Source of the DNA: Seriola aureovittata
Lineage: Eukaryota > Chordata > Actinopteri > Carangiformes > Carangidae
Length of the DNA stretch: 64,000 bases
Reading direction: 5' to 3'
Assembly: GCF_021018895.1 (NCBI RefSeq)
Contig: NC_079384.1
Span: 14,585,140 to 14,649,139, forward strand
The position numbers and the translations under genes are program-made. Below are positions 1 to 11,837 of the stretch, piece after piece; within the stretch, counting starts at the first letter, position 1, and each line of letters begins with the position of its first letter. Under the pieces are notes generated by a model that was given only the letters and a program-made list of their open reading frames with translations, ran no database searches and was not told where the DNA came from.

Positions 1-118
1 AAATTCCTTTACTTACTGAGAGCTGTGTCCAGTGGTGGAAAACAACATTGCATTGTTGACATTGCATTATATGATATATACTGTATGTATATATACGTAT
101 GTATGTATGTATGCATAC

Positions 119-165
<47 letters not shown>

Positions 166-274
166 CATACATACATACATACATACATACGTCTGCATAT
201 ATTAGAAATTATGGTGGTTTATCACCGTTTATCATTCTTTATGCAAAAACTAAATGTGTCTGTTTGGTCTTCAG
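1..274 (+). other. 3' part of an upstream grin2c intron
   Basis: Noncoding sequence leading to the splice acceptor AG at 273-274. The pyrimidine-rich stretch from about 258 to 272 supports the acceptor. Most of the rest is a compound TATG/TA/ATAC microsatellite. No amino-terminal-domain coding sequence is visible here, so the preceding coding exon lies upstream of the window. Confidence 0.7.
83..191. repeat. compound microsatellite forming a near-perfect inverted repeat
   Basis: A GTAT-repeat arm runs into a short TGTG/TATA core and then a long TA run, followed by an ATAC-repeat arm. The left arm (about 93-130) is close to the reverse complement of the right arm (about 150-192), so the whole array can fold into a long hairpin. 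It ends about 80 bp before the splice acceptor at 273-274. Confidence 0.85.
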
Positions 275-373
275 GTGGCAGAAGTGGCACAGATCCTGGA
301 CTTCCTCTCCACTCAGACAGCGCTGCCAATCGTGGGCATCAGTGGTGGCTCTGCAGTCGTCATCCCATACAAG
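275..373 (+). CDS. grin2c: grin2c exon: amino-terminal domain, VAQILDF to VVIPYK
   Basis: 33 codons in phase 0, with acceptor AG at 273-274 and donor GTAATG after AAG at 373. The translation contains VAQILDFLSTQTALPIV followed by GISGGSAVV, matching the first lobe of the GluN2 amino-terminal (LIVBP-like) domain, a regulatory domain on the extracellular side. A serine sits where GluN2A has the zinc-binding His128 (GIHGG in 2A, GISGG here), as expected for 2C and its lack of nanomolar zinc inhibition. The 3' boundary corresponds to GluN2A residue 138, which I recall as the end of the first coding exon in mammals. The 5' boundary has no mammalian counterpart that I know of. An acceptor at 280 (exon from 281) is possible but has less support. 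Confidence 0.85.
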
Positions 374-2802
374 GTAATGTCAAAATAAAGAACCAGCCAT
401 TTAAGCACTGGCCCGTCATCTACTTACAGTCTGAAATGGGTGTAGAGTGGGCTGTCTTCTTGCTACCCCACAGTGATGACACAAAGACGCCAGGAAAAAA
501 AAAAATTGAGGAATAAAATGAACAACAGGCTGTAATGTAAACCCTGTCAGCGGCAGCACTCGCTCCTCACAGCCTCCTGTCTTAGTCAGAACTCTTTCAC
601 ACTGGCGTCATTCAGCTTAAAACAACTTAAGTAGGTCAGAGCGGTGAAACCTACTTTGGCAAGCAACTCCCTGCATGCAAATATTTGGATATGAGCAATA
701 CAGATGGGTGAATTATCAGCAACGACTGCAGCCATCGACCATCCTCTAATCCCTGGCTGGGAAAAGTCTGAGTTGTAGGAAGGGAAAGTTTGTGAGGGGA
801 GACAAATGCTACGGGCGATCCGTGCCTCAATCAATCATCCCTGTGCATTTGAAGAGCAGCAGGTTTCTCCTGCTATGATTTAGCATGTATCTCATTGTTG
901 AATGCAGACGGGGAGCAGTGAGCTGTGTAGTTAGATTGTAAAGAAGAGATTAATGACACCAGACGGATCCTTAATCTACTTTTTTTTCTCTACTTTTGAG
1001 AAGCAAAATGGCTCCATCCCCTCTTCCTCTCACTCTCCATGTTTCTCCGCTTGTCTTCCCTTCCTTCCTTTAACTGCTTAACTGCTATCATCAACACCTT
1101 GTATTTATAGAAGCAACTCTCACACATAGAAACACACATGCAAATGAACACCCTCACCCTCACAAAGCTAAATGGGTGGATTCCTAGACCTATCCAGCAT
1201 TTAAACTGAGCTGACAAAAGTGTATCAATGTGGCTGTGAGTGGTGGATTTCAACCCCCCCAGGGGACATTTTGTAAATCATAGCATGTTGTGTTTATCAG
1301 TTTCCTGTTAATCAAAAGGTATCTGCAGATGTCACGTCATAGATATTAAACAGAAGGAGTTGTAGCTGCAGGAGGGTGATTGATTTGCTGTATTTTGATG
1401 GCAGAGCGGGAGTGAGTGAATAAGAGGCAGAGAGAGAGGAGAAAGATGCTTCGATGAAGCTTGGCTGACAGCTGCCTGAAGGCAGTGTTTTACTGTCTCA
1501 CAGACAAGTCTCCCTTCCGTCTTTCACAAGTGAAATAGTCATTCTTGTTTCGCTGCTTCTTTCTTTTCCTTTGCTTCTCACTTTCTCTCATTTCTCCTTC
1601 CTTTTCCATATTTCCTTTTAGCTCTTCAAACCCTCCAGTTTTTATTTTTTCCCTCCATCACCTTTACTCCTTGACACATTTAAATCCATTTTTTTTGGCT
1701 CTGTTGTGCACTGGCTGAATCCATTAAGCAACAGGGCTGTGCTCCTCTCTGCTCTCTTGGAGCTCCAGGACCATATTAAACTGTTAATTAGACCCTTCAG
1801 GAGGCTGAAGCCCCCCACAGCCCTTATCATTCACCCTCCAAATCCAAACCATTCACTCTTCTTTCCCTTTCATTTTTCTGTTTTGCTGCCTTCCTTGTGT
1901 AACCTCCCTCTTCCCCCTATCGCTGCTGCTTCACCTTAACTTGGCAAGAAGGAGTTCATGTTTACCCCAGATGAACTTTTGGTACTCGTCTCAGGCAGTG
2001 CAAAGTATCTATGAGCCTGCAACATATTTGGGGCAAAGTTTGTCAGTTATCAACGATCTCTATACTTTGTAATTTGCAAAGCCGGTCACGGCTGGCTCAG
2101 TCTGGATTATTTAACCTCTCTGCTTCACAGCAGCAAAAGACAAACGCACCGATGGGACGTTATGTATTGTACCGAGCAACCTTTCTCTGACAAGCCCAAA
2201 GTGTTGAGTGACAGTTCTCTATATGGCACAAAGAGTAAAGCTCTCTCTTCTGAGGTGTGCCTGTTGAAGGCCTCATTCAGCCCTCCTCCTCACACCCCCT
2301 CCACTCCACTTTTCCTCTCTTATACACTCCTTTGTTGTCAGCAAGGAGGGGAAAAAAAAAAGCTTGTCAGTGGTGTCCCACACAATGGGACAGGTGGATT
2401 GGACGGAGAAAGACATATGTGAGAGAGCATGATTCTCTTAAGGGATAAAAGAGCTCAATAGTGCTTGATTATCAATAGCCTGATGATGATGAATATCTTT
2501 GATGGTGGGTTTAAAAAGAAGCAGCAGCCGCCCAGGCCGCCTATTTATGGTTCCTGTTTCAGTGATCTCTCTATGGCAAACAACAAGGAAGGAGGGAATG
2601 AGACAAAGATGAAAAGATTGAAGGGAGGAGAGGAAGTGTGTCTTTTTGTTAGACGACACATACATCAAGCAAAGGCGAAGAGGAGGAAATGAGACAGCGT
2701 GAGGAACGGTTGAGAGAAGGTATAAAGACTGTTCAATAGGGCCTGTGAGGGAAAGAGAAAAAATATTGCAATGTATCTCTCTGCGGAGTTGGAAATCAGA
2801 GG

Positions 2803-2835
<33 letters not shown>

Positions 2836-2873
2836 TGTGCGTGTGTGTGTGTGTGTGTGTGTGCGTGTGTGTG

Positions 2874-2921
<48 letters not shown>

Positions 2922-2934
2922 TGAGAGAGAGAGT
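2803..2934. repeat. GT / GTGC / GA microsatellite
   Basis: An interrupted GT run with scattered GTGC and GTAT variants changes to about nine GTGC units and ends in a short GA run. The alternating purine-pyrimidine pattern is of the kind that can adopt Z-DNA. Long open frames over it are simple-repeat artefacts. Confidence 0.95.
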
Positions 2935-3253
2935 CATTGCAGTGTGCTGGGTGATCATTAGAGGGTGCTGCATCCAGATGTCGAGTCATGGGAGTAGTAG
3001 AGCCGGAGACAACACAAGGAGGAGAAGGGGAGGAGGGAGGATGCTATCAATGAGGTTGGGGATGGGGTGAGGGGGCGGAGGGGAGCAACTACAAACTTTA
3101 ACGACAGTAACAAAAGTTTAATTTATTTGGCACAATATTTCCGATGTGTGATAAATGAGTGTGATAGAAATGATTATGATAATAATTGGCAGCAGTGTCT
3201 GTCCTGTGAAAACCACTTATCTCCAAATGTGGTAAGTTTTATGCGTTCAGAAA

Positions 3254-3600
3254 CACAACATGGCAAAAAATATATAGACACCCTAACACTAACATGTGGA
3301 TATCCAAACATTACTTGCATATGTTATTGTAAAACAACCATAGTCATCAGATTGTTGCTATATCGACCTCCATAGATTTTATAACCAAGCTGGAGGGACT
3401 TTTCTCCCATTCAGCCACAAGAAGTTGGGTGATAAGTCGATGTTCCAGTTCAACCTGAAGGTATTGGGTGGGGTTGAGGTCAGGGCTCTGTGCACACCAA
3501 ACTGGAAAAACCTTTTTGTTATGGACCTCACTTGTTGACACTGGAAAAACAACTTCTCCAAACTGTCGTTATAAAGGTGGAAGCACATTCACAAAAATCT
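3254..3600 (-). pseudogene. Tc1/mariner-like transposase relic (3' end of the transposase plus terminal repeat)
   Basis: Read on the minus strand, 3347-3541 encodes AQSPDLNPTQYLQVELEHRL and then LVAEWEKSP, which matches the C-terminal part of Tc1-family transposases (SPDLNP...W.ELE.RL...L..EW..IP). The left side at about 3258-3285, around ACATGGCAAAAAATATATAG, resembles the terminal inverted repeat seen in reverse at the other copy near 23.3 kb. The DD34E catalytic domain upstream is absent and the frame is broken, so it is an inactive, truncated copy within the large intron. Confidence 0.75.
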
Positions 3601-4029
3601 GTGTCAAAGTGCACTAAAATATGTGAACAGGTGTATCTACAAACTTACAGTACAAATATGGTGTAAAGAGTAAAGTTCTAACTAGTATTATCCGTGTATC
3701 CAAAGCATGATGTATGTACAATTCTCTATTGTTGTGCAAAACTATTAAAAACACATCACTGTATCACACCGTTGCACTGGAGGACATATCACTCCCATGA
3801 ACATGGGCACTGTAGTCTAGTCTGAGATCCATATGCACCAACCTGCTAATCTGCAGCTGAAATACTCCTTAACAAATGCATTATTTCCTTCCATTTTAGT
3901 AATGTTTGCTAAAACATGCAGTGCCCGGTTGATTTAGGAAATTATTTAGTTGTCTTTAACAGTGACATTATATATTTGTGACCTGTTTTTAAAGACTTAC
4001 GTCTTGAATGGGAACTAACGAGCTCTGGA

Positions 4030-4370
4030 AGTGCAACACATTGTTGGTTTTGGACTTTTCATGGGATTTGTTGGCAATGAGAAAAATATCCTTAACCAGT
4101 TCCTTCCAAAACAGTTACAAATGACTATTGAAAAATATCTGTTTTAAACCATGACAACGCTGTGGTTAAGGTTTGGTTATGTAGTAGACACAGACATTTC
4201 ATGGACAGGGAAAGATCATAGTTAAAGGTTAAAGTAGGTGTTATGTTACAGTTATGGTGAAAGTTGTGGTTTGTGTTGAAATGACTACTTTGTTAAGGTT
4301 AGGGGACCTTTGGTGTCATTGTGGCAATAATGAATGCCTGGTTAAGATTTGGGAATGATTGTAGTCATGG
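4030..4370. repeat. probable interspersed repeat (GGTTAAGGTT-type)
   Basis: About 40 bp starting ACATTGTTGGTTTTGG near 4038 recur, with few changes, near 32090. The following stretch is rich in the repeated motifs GGTTAAGG, GTTATGGT and CATGGTTA, typical of a decayed fish interspersed element. The family and true limits are not determined. Confidence 0.4.
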
Positions 4371-6173
4371 TTAAAAAAGAAAGAAATGAGCAGCAGTCTT
4401 GACTTTATTACCTGGAAGGACGGTCTGTCTTGTTTAAGAAGCAGAGTGGCTGATGGGATTAAAGAGCTCATAAACCAGTTTATGGAGGTAAAACTTCCAC
4501 CCAGATGGAAGCAAATTGAACTCACAGTGTAAAGGCCGCAGAGAGTCCTATAAAATAACCTGAGCTTTCTGTGGAGACACAAGCGGTGAAGCTCATTCAA
4601 ACTGCCACCAGTGACTTTATGGTGCTAAGAAAATTCACCTTCTTCCTACACTAAATAAAAGCCTTTCAGAACACACTGGATTATCTTAAAGATTCACCAT
4701 CACCCAGCTTCAAATATTTCTGAGAAATTTTGAAGATTAATAAATTTCACATATAAAAGAGTATAATTGCTTTTGAAAAACTAGTGTTGACTGTTTACTT
4801 GTTAAATAATGAGGGCGCTGTAAAACATTTTTATTATGGCTACTTTGGGAGAGAACAGATGAATTAACTACAGATGACAACTCTTATCTATTATCGTGAA
4901 GCACTATTAAATCTCCCAGTCGTCTTTTATTTTTAAATTTTTTTAGGAAATACACAGTGAATGTTTAATCACTCACAAACCACATTTTGTTCATTACAGT
5001 TGCAAACATCAAGCAATGAGGGATTGTGGTTGCAGACGATAGTTAAGTCCAGAATAAACAAAGCTGATGGCTTAATGTGTTTGCTAGTAAAAAGGAACCA
5101 AAATGCCTTTAAAGTGTGAACATGGTGGCGTCTTGAGGCGAAGAAACTGTTGATCCTGAGTATTCGAGTGTATAACATCATTTATTACAATTTGAATCTG
5201 TCAATAGAAGATTATATTTCAGGAGTTACAGCCTCAGTCTAAGGTCACACTCTGGTTGTCATGTTGGACTGGAGTGATGCAACGAGCCGCACGTCTCTCA
5301 TTGGATCACCGTGCAAGTTTCTTTTTTTGGGTTTTGTTTCTGTGCTCAGACTGACCCGCTTTCTCTGTTTGTCCTTCTGTACTTCTGTCTCTTCTCTCCA
5401 CCCTCCCACCCTCCTCTTACATCTGGCTCTCTCTTGGCCTCATCATGGTCCAGAAAACCAGAATCTCCATAAGCAGGTCACGAGAAGCCCAGAGCCGCCG
5501 TGCAGTAATTCCCACTGGAAACTAGTTTTTATCGCTGGGAATGAAACTACGTTAATGGCCAGGCAGCCTCTAAGCATCACATCATGGCCCAGTAATTTCA
5601 ATAAGGCAGTCAGTCAAACTACTAACACACAACATTTTTTTTTTTGTGGGAGTGGTTGATTATATAGCCAGGGGGTGCTTGTAAGATGGGAAGGTTTATC
5701 CATCAGTTTAGAGCCCCTGCTAACATAATGAGGACATGATTGCCATGATGGAGCTTAATTATCTAATGAAACAAACTGTGTTAACATGTGGCAAATGCGT
5801 TTTTCCACCCAATTGTCTCTATTCAAGGGGTAAGATCACACAAACATATCTCTCCACTTCTCATTTGAGGAAGCTAACCATGGAGATAGACACCAAGGGT
5901 ATGTCCTCAGTAATATGTCTGGGAATTTGTCGAATTACAGACAAACATACAGTGTTATACGCTGGGTTTTTAGGACTGAATTTGACATGAAATATGTTAA
6001 AATTAGATTATTTTATGTCAAAAAACTAAGTCAATTAATGAGATTTTTCATTCTCCAAGAGGATTACAAACAGTACATTGCAGTCAGGATAAAGCTTTGG
6101 GGGCTCATACTCTTCGGCCTGTGGGGTTATTTCAGGAGAGAGAAGCTGCGGTTGAGTTTCTCAGATGTAATGC

Positions 6174-6236
6174 CTATATATCTCTATATATGTCTATACT
6201 GTATATATGGACATATATATAGATATATAGATATCG
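6174..6236. repeat. AT-rich inverted repeat (potential cruciform)
   Basis: A run of TATATATCTCTATATATGTC is followed, after a short centre near 6202, by its near reverse complement. The arms are about 28 bp. Confidence 0.6.
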
Positions 6237-6769
6237 CACTCATAGGCTCACTGTAACCACAGCACTGTCTGCAAAAACATAATACAGATTGACCCTTGAT
6301 ATGGACTTGTGTTGAAAACTCGTTAAAAACTCAAACATCTGGTTCACCATGCTTTTTGGCCTCTGCATGTGTGCATCACTGCAATGGTGTTTATCTATCT
6401 TTCTGTATTAACTATGCAGGGCGAATAATCATGGGTGTGAGATGGACACTGGTGGAACTTGAGATATATTAAGATCTTTGCTCCATTGATATGACATGTT
6501 GAAGGCGATTTACCGATCACAGGGAGTATTATTCATCCTGTTTAAAGAAAGTTGTATAGTGCCTTCTGTGCTTGGGGGTAACACAGAGCCTGTGTTACAC
6601 CTGTTGTGGAGTTTGGAAGGAGTTTGGAGGGACTGTCGCGTTGTGTTATTGGATGTGTGGGATCCAGTGTTTCTGAGGCTTGAGATTATCCGTACTTTAC
6701 GCTCAGAGTCAGGATATCTCTGTTGGTAGCAGTGTTGCTCTGTGCGTGGCAATGTTTGTCTGTCAGATC

Positions 6770-7190
6770 CAGCACATTGGTCCAGGCTGAAATATCTCTG
6801 TATAACTATTGCATTGAATGCCAAGACATTCGCGGTTCCTAGAGGATGCACCCCAGTGACTGACTTTTCTTTTAGTACCACCATGAGGCTCACTTTTGTG
6901 GTCTTCAGTAAAGTTCTCATCTGCTATTGGATGGATTAACATGGGATTTGGTGCACATGAATTTCAAAAATTAGGTAATCCCCTGACTTTTCCTCTAGTG
7001 TGATCATCTCGTCAGCCTCAGCTGCCTTTGTGTTTAGTGCAAATCAGCAAATTTCTACACAGCATGCCAACACACTAAACTAAGATGGTGAGCATTACAC
7101 CTGCTTACATCAGCTTCTTGCCATTGAGACAGGTTACCATGCTGGTGTTGCATCTGGTTTGATATCTAGCCTTACAGAGCCACTAGCAAA
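6770..7190 (+). repeat. interspersed repeat, ~100-bp-unit family, copy 1
   Basis: Contains the family's recurring phrases: TGGTCCAGGCTGAAATATCT near 6778, CCCCAGTGACTGACTTTTC, CCACCATGAGGCTCAC, then AGCCTCAGCTGCCTTTGTG and a CTAAACTAAGATGGTGAGCA end. Similar phrases recur near 9.15, 35.1 and 59.6 kb. It is a noncoding dispersed family of a type familiar from percomorph fish; I do not assign a class. Confidence 0.7.
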
Positions 7191-8739
7191 AAAAATTAAG
7201 ATAGCAATACAATAGTGCAAAAACACATGATAACATTCAAACTTTCACTTTATTAATGGTGCTTAAGTAAAGTAAAAGTAATCAAGTCATTATCCCGATT
7301 ATTATTACTGCTACAATAACGTGTAAGCAGTATTTTAATGTAGCTGGTAAAGGTAGAGCTTAGTTTAAGTACTTTATGTACTGCTGGGTAGTTGTTTGCT
7401 TGCAAAACCTTAATTTGCAAAGTAATAATATCCATCAGATAAATGCAGTGGAATAAAATTAAAATATTTACCAATGATCCTTAGTTGAGTAGAGGTATTA
7501 ATATCAGGAATGGTAATAGTGAAGTATATGCACCTCCAAATGGTACTAAAGGAGAGTTAGTGAATGTACTTTCCACCACTGGAGATGGGAGCTCGCATAT
7601 ATACAAAGCTTTCAAGAGATTGACGAATAACATGCCTGAGTCCATATCTGAGCGGGCAACTGTGTCTGTGACCTGCTTCCTGTTTGACCGACACCAGTCT
7701 CTTCACCGTGGGGAGGTGCAGCACAGAGTTCTTCCCCGTGGGAGGAGAGGAGTGTGTGAGCAGCCACCATGTCCACCGTCTTCCTGTCACATTACCATAC
7801 GCTCCTGCAGCAGGACTGTTAATTACGTCTGCGTGTGACAGCCGCAGTGCCAGGGTGGCGAGAACAAGACGGCTAGGAAGTGGAGGATGAGGAAGGGGGG
7901 GTTGAGTGTGTGAGTGTTTGAGAGTTAGATGTTGAAAAGAAGGTAATTTTGTTGTAAATTCTTGCTTGATTTCACTGTGAAGGAGAAAGTCGATGCCTTT
8001 CAACACATTCGCTTCTGACTTTGTTTGATTTTTCACAATTTAAGATGATGTTAATTGGAAAGTGATGAAACAGTGATTGGCAGGGGGAGGGATGGGGAAG
8101 GTTGGGGGTGTGGGGGTCACCACATTATTTGTTTGTTTAATAGCTCAGACACAACTAATTGGATTTTAATGACACTTCTTCCAATGTTGCACCTCACCAC
8201 TCCTCCTTCACATCAGCTGAAGTGGGACACTATCGGTAACCAGGACTTCCAATCCAGAGGCATTTTTTATTTATTCACTGACAGCCTGACATGGTTGTGT
8301 ACCGCTATTTTTATAGCTATTCTGGTGCACAGCCCAGTCAGTGGTCTAGTGGAGCTTTAGCCTCCGGAGGTGAGTCTCAAACAAGCTCTGACAGAGATAA
8401 AACTGGTTAAAACTGAGTGAAGGAGAGTCTAACTGTGATATTCCTGTGGTATTCCTCAGGCTGCACGGCTCTCTGGGGCTTTGCAGAGGCTCTGAGCTGT
8501 GGGAGAGGGAACAGCAACAGGAAGAAGAGATGACAGTTAGTCACCTCAGAGAGGAGAACAGACTGAGAAGATCTGAGACCTGGTCCCAAATGGCACTTGA
8601 CAGTTTAACACTATCTGCTCTCTCTCTCCTGCTGCACTCTCTCATGCATGACCTCTCTATCTGCATACAAGTGTGTCGCTGTATGTTGAGACTTTCCCAG
8701 ACTTCCTTCCTTCAGTTAGTGCAGGATGCTGCTGTTCAG

Positions 8740-9025
8740 TTTATGGAGGAGACCATATTACCCCGATCTTCAACTTCTTGCACCAGCTCCCTGTCCGTTA
8801 TTGAATCAAATTCACAATATTATTACTTGTGTTAAACCCCTGCAGAGTCTTGCACCTGCTTACATCACAGGTCTACTTATGCCTTACAGCACCATTAGGC
8901 CCCTTAGATCTCCCATCCATACTCTGTTATTACACAGTCCCATCTAAAAAAAAAAAAAAAGGCAGGGACAGGGCGTCCAGACTGTGGAACAGTTTTCAAG
9001 TTTTGCTGTTAGATTACACCTGAAT
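8740..9025 (+). pseudogene. LINE ORF2 C-terminal fragment (L2-like)
   Basis: Conceptual translation gives LQSLAPAYITGLLMPYST, then IRPLRSP and later ASRLWNSF. This follows the pattern of the extreme C-terminus of fish L2-type LINE ORF2 (L.GLAP.YL..LL.PY...R.LRS...LWN.LP). There are frame breaks, a short A-run at 8946-8960, and no reverse-transcriptase core, so this is a truncated relic inside the intron. Confidence 0.65.
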
Positions 9026-9139
9026 GCAGCCTATATGTTTGTGCTTTCTGTGTGTATGCAAATGTGTACATATACAGTATGTGTGTATTTTTAAACTGGA
9101 CTGAATTGGCTGAACATTTTTATTGTGCTTGGGTCACTC

Positions 9140-9720
9140 CATGGATGGTAGAGTCAGTCAGTCGGTCCACCACTTTGGTCCAAACTGAAATATCTCAACA
9201 ACTTTTGGATGAATTGCCACGAAATATTGTACAGACATACATGGTTCCCACGGGATAAAGTGATTTCCTTACTTTTCTTCTAGGGTCACTGTGAGATTGA
9301 TATTTGCAGTTTTGAGTGAAATGTCTAACAACTGATGGATACATTGCCATGGTCATACATAGTCCTCAGAGGATGAAGCCTAATAAATTTTGTGATCCCG
9401 ACTTTTCCTCTAGCCTCAGCAGCAGGTAAAAGTTTACATTAATCCAGTGAGATATGTCAATATCTATGGGGTGGATGAGCATTAAACTTTGTACAGACGT
9501 TCATGGGACCCAGATGATGAATCCTAATGATTATGGTGATTCCCTGACTTTTCCTCTAGATCCACCATGAGGTTGACATGTCTTAATTATTATAGTAAAA
9601 TTCATGTCACTGTTGGGATGAATTGTAATCCCTTCGGTGATCCCTTAACCTTTCATCTCGTGCTCTAACACTAACCTTAATGCAGCACTTGAGTACAGAT
9701 TTGTTTTGCCGTTATTTTTT
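9140..9720 (+). repeat. interspersed repeat, ~100-bp-unit family, copy 2
   Basis: At least four tandem-like units, each running from a GGATGAATTGCCATGAAAT-like phrase through CAGACATACATGG and GACTTTTCCTCTAG to a CCACCATGAGGTT-like phrase. It is the most complete copy of this family in the window. Confidence 0.75.
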
Positions 9721-10988
9721 TCCGTGACCAAAGGGTTTCAAGTTTGTATCCTTTAGGAAAATATGTGTAACAACTTCTCCTATGACCTCCTAGATATGGT
9801 TAAAGGGTACGGTTCATTCAGAAAAGTCTTTTTATTCTCCCCGTGTTGACTATTCCAGCTTCTTTGCTTCTGCATCCAGTCCCTCCTCTTCTTATCCCTA
9901 TAGCATATTCTATCTGAATGCTATTTGAAGGACATGGGTTCAGTGGGCTCTCATAACTTTCCATCTTATCTACCAATACACACAAGTACACACTCAGTAG
10001 GTATGCAAATGTATGCAGATACATACAACATTGAACCACCCCTTCTTGACAGAAAGAGAGCAGTTTGCAGTTCAGCGATGCTTGTTCCAGACTGAGGCTG
10101 AACATGGACACTCAAAGCTCTATAGTAAAATGTAAGCGTCTGTGAAGGTGCAAACTGTAATACATATGTTCAAGGAAACCGTTCCATATACAACACATTT
10201 GTATGCTTGCTGTCATATGTAGATATTATATTTTTATTATAAACTTTACAACTGTGCTTTTCAGGAAATCGTCGATATTTCTGAAGATTTTAAAACGTGA
10301 TAAACTTAAATTAACTGCCATTGTCCAAGCATAGTTCAATTTAGTCCTTTCTTTTTCCCCGTTTGTCACTTCTTATCAACTTAATTGCTTTAGGAAGGCC
10401 GTTCCACTGAGTTGCCTATGTGACTTTTAACAGGGATGGTTCTACAAGTGATAGGATGCTTATTGATCAAGAGGACAAACCATTAAAATGCACAGTCCTA
10501 GTGGTTGTAAAACTTCATTCAAATTTAAATATTCTGCAGTAGCGACAGTGTTAAAGGTGCAGCCAAAATGAGGAGCAGCAGCCAAGCTAATTTGAAAACC
10601 TTTCGACAGTTCGCTTCTGTTGTGACAGAAAGGTCAGCGCTGGTCTTGGATCTTCGTTTGCTGATTTACTCAAGATATTTTCACTCAGCAGAGTTCTTCT
10701 CTTCACAGGTGAGGAGTATTTCCTGACCCGAAGGCCCGTTCAGAGTTCATGATGTATTTTGAGAAGTGTATGTTTGACTCGTCTTGAAATTAAATAAGAT
10801 TTTTGAGACACAGAAAAACTGACAAGACACCATTTCAAACTGCTTTTACAGCAAACATCCACCCTGTTGAAATGTCTTTAAAAAAAAAAAAAAAAAAAGC
10901 ATGATGCCATTCCTTCACCCATTTGTCATTTAATGAAAAACATTTTCCCCACCTGAATCCTTAAATGAGACTCTCTTGGTCTTTACAG

Positions 10989-11054
10989 GCAGAGGGATCC
11001 TCCTTCCTGCAGATGGGAGCGTCTCTGGAGCAGCAGATCCTCTGCATGTTCAAG
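10989..11054 (+). CDS. grin2c: grin2c exon: amino-terminal domain, AEGSSFLQMG to LCMFK
   Basis: 22 codons, phase 0 on both sides. The acceptor is TTTACAG at 10982-10988 and the donor is GTCCAG after AAG at 11054; C at donor +3 makes it a weaker-looking splice site than the others. The translation AEGSSFLQMGASLEQQ matches the GluN2C segment GSAFLQLGVSLEQQ. In mammalian GRIN2 genes, as I recall, this stretch is the first part of one ~593-nt exon; here it is a tiny separate exon. Confidence 0.85.
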
Positions 11055-11648
11055 GTCCAGAAACGGATTTCATTGCTAACTGTCAATCAATATTTGGACA
11101 GAAATCTGTGTTGTCATAACAAATGGCGAGAGGGTCAAGTCTAATGGCTGATTAACACTATGGAGGGAAACCCTAACAGTCAGTGGGTGGAAGCCGTGAT
11201 CTGATGTTCTGGACCAGTTTCCACAAACAAATACGATCTGTATTTAGGATGGATTGTAAAAACTCTCATGAGATTATAGGGATTGTTCCGGGAGTCAACG
11301 GGATAATCTCTGTTAAATCTGTGATACCCCAACTTTACCTCATCATGTAGTGGGAGCATTTCCACAACTCAGAAATGTCAGTTGTATTAGGCACATTTGT
11401 GATTATTAAATCAGTTAGGATTTTAAAAGTTCCTATGATTACTGTCGTGTCAACCCAAACCTCAGACCCAAGGTCCTTCATTTAAGTTGATTATATCTTG
11501 TTTGTTTAATCCATACAAAAACTATTTACCATTATATGGGAGGTTGCTTGCTGAACTGTTGAGGGTGAGGGTGGTATTGAAGCTGTCATCATCAGTCCTT
11601 CACACTGTTATTTGAGCAGTGATTATTAACAATATCTCCCTGTTTTAG
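11055..11648 (+). other. intron (594 bp), apparently absent from mammalian GRIN2 genes
   Basis: Phase-0 intron between FK and LMEEYDW. About 11478-11560 resembles part of the TTAGCTTAGC repeat family described at 42.0 kb (TTATATCTTGTTTGTTTAAT). Nothing else is recognised. Confidence 0.7.
11478..11560 (+). repeat. fragment of the TTAGCTTAGC interspersed family
   Basis: The stretch TTATATCTTGTTTGTTTAAT and the bases after it fit the internal part of the family copy near 42.1 kb (TTATATGTTGTCTGTTTAA). It is short and diverged. Confidence 0.4.
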
Positions 11649-11837
11649 CTCATGGAGGAGTATGACTGGGGCGAGTTTGCAGTGATCACCAGCTTGCTGC
11701 CGGGATATGACACCTTTGTGGACATAGTTCAGTCCTACACAGATACCTCCTATTTCCTGTGGAATCTACAGGATATTTTGACTCTGGAAATGTCTGTTGG
11801 GGCCAATGATGCAAGGACCAAGCGCATGCTGCAGCAG
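11649..11837 (+). CDS. grin2c: grin2c exon: amino-terminal domain, LMEEYDW to RMLQQ
   Basis: 63 codons, phase 0 on both sides; acceptor TTTTAG at 11643-11648, donor GTACAA after CAG at 11837. EEYDWGEFAVITSLLPGY matches GluN2C EEYDWSAFAVITSLHPGH closely and is unlike 2A or 2B (YDWHVFSLVTT). It continues into the WNLQDILTLEMSVG segment of the first lobe and hinge. It forms the middle third of what I recall as a single mammalian exon. Confidence 0.92.

Larger units (their letters stand above)
374..10988 (+). other. large intron in the amino-terminal domain region (10.6 kb)
   Basis: The longest intron in the window; no exon of grin2c is expected or seen in it. It holds a GT/GTGC microsatellite near 2.8 kb, a Tc1-like transposase relic on the minus strand at 3.3 kb, a LINE tail fragment at 8.8 kb, and two copies of a ~100-bp-unit interspersed family at 6.8 and 9.1 kb. 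The rest (for example 374-2800, 4300-6150 and 9750-10988) is AT-rich sequence in which I see no gene. Confidence 0.8.

Noticed and set aside
25..516. A 163-codon frame overlapping the first exon
   Set aside because: It reads the exon in the wrong frame and mostly translates the microsatellite. The real exon is 275-373 with GTG GCA GAA as its first codons.
7485..8036. Overlapping open frames of 117 and 159 codons at 7.5-8.0 kb
   Set aside because: There is no recognisable domain and no matching splice context, the frames on opposite strands have similar length, and the region is inside the large intron.
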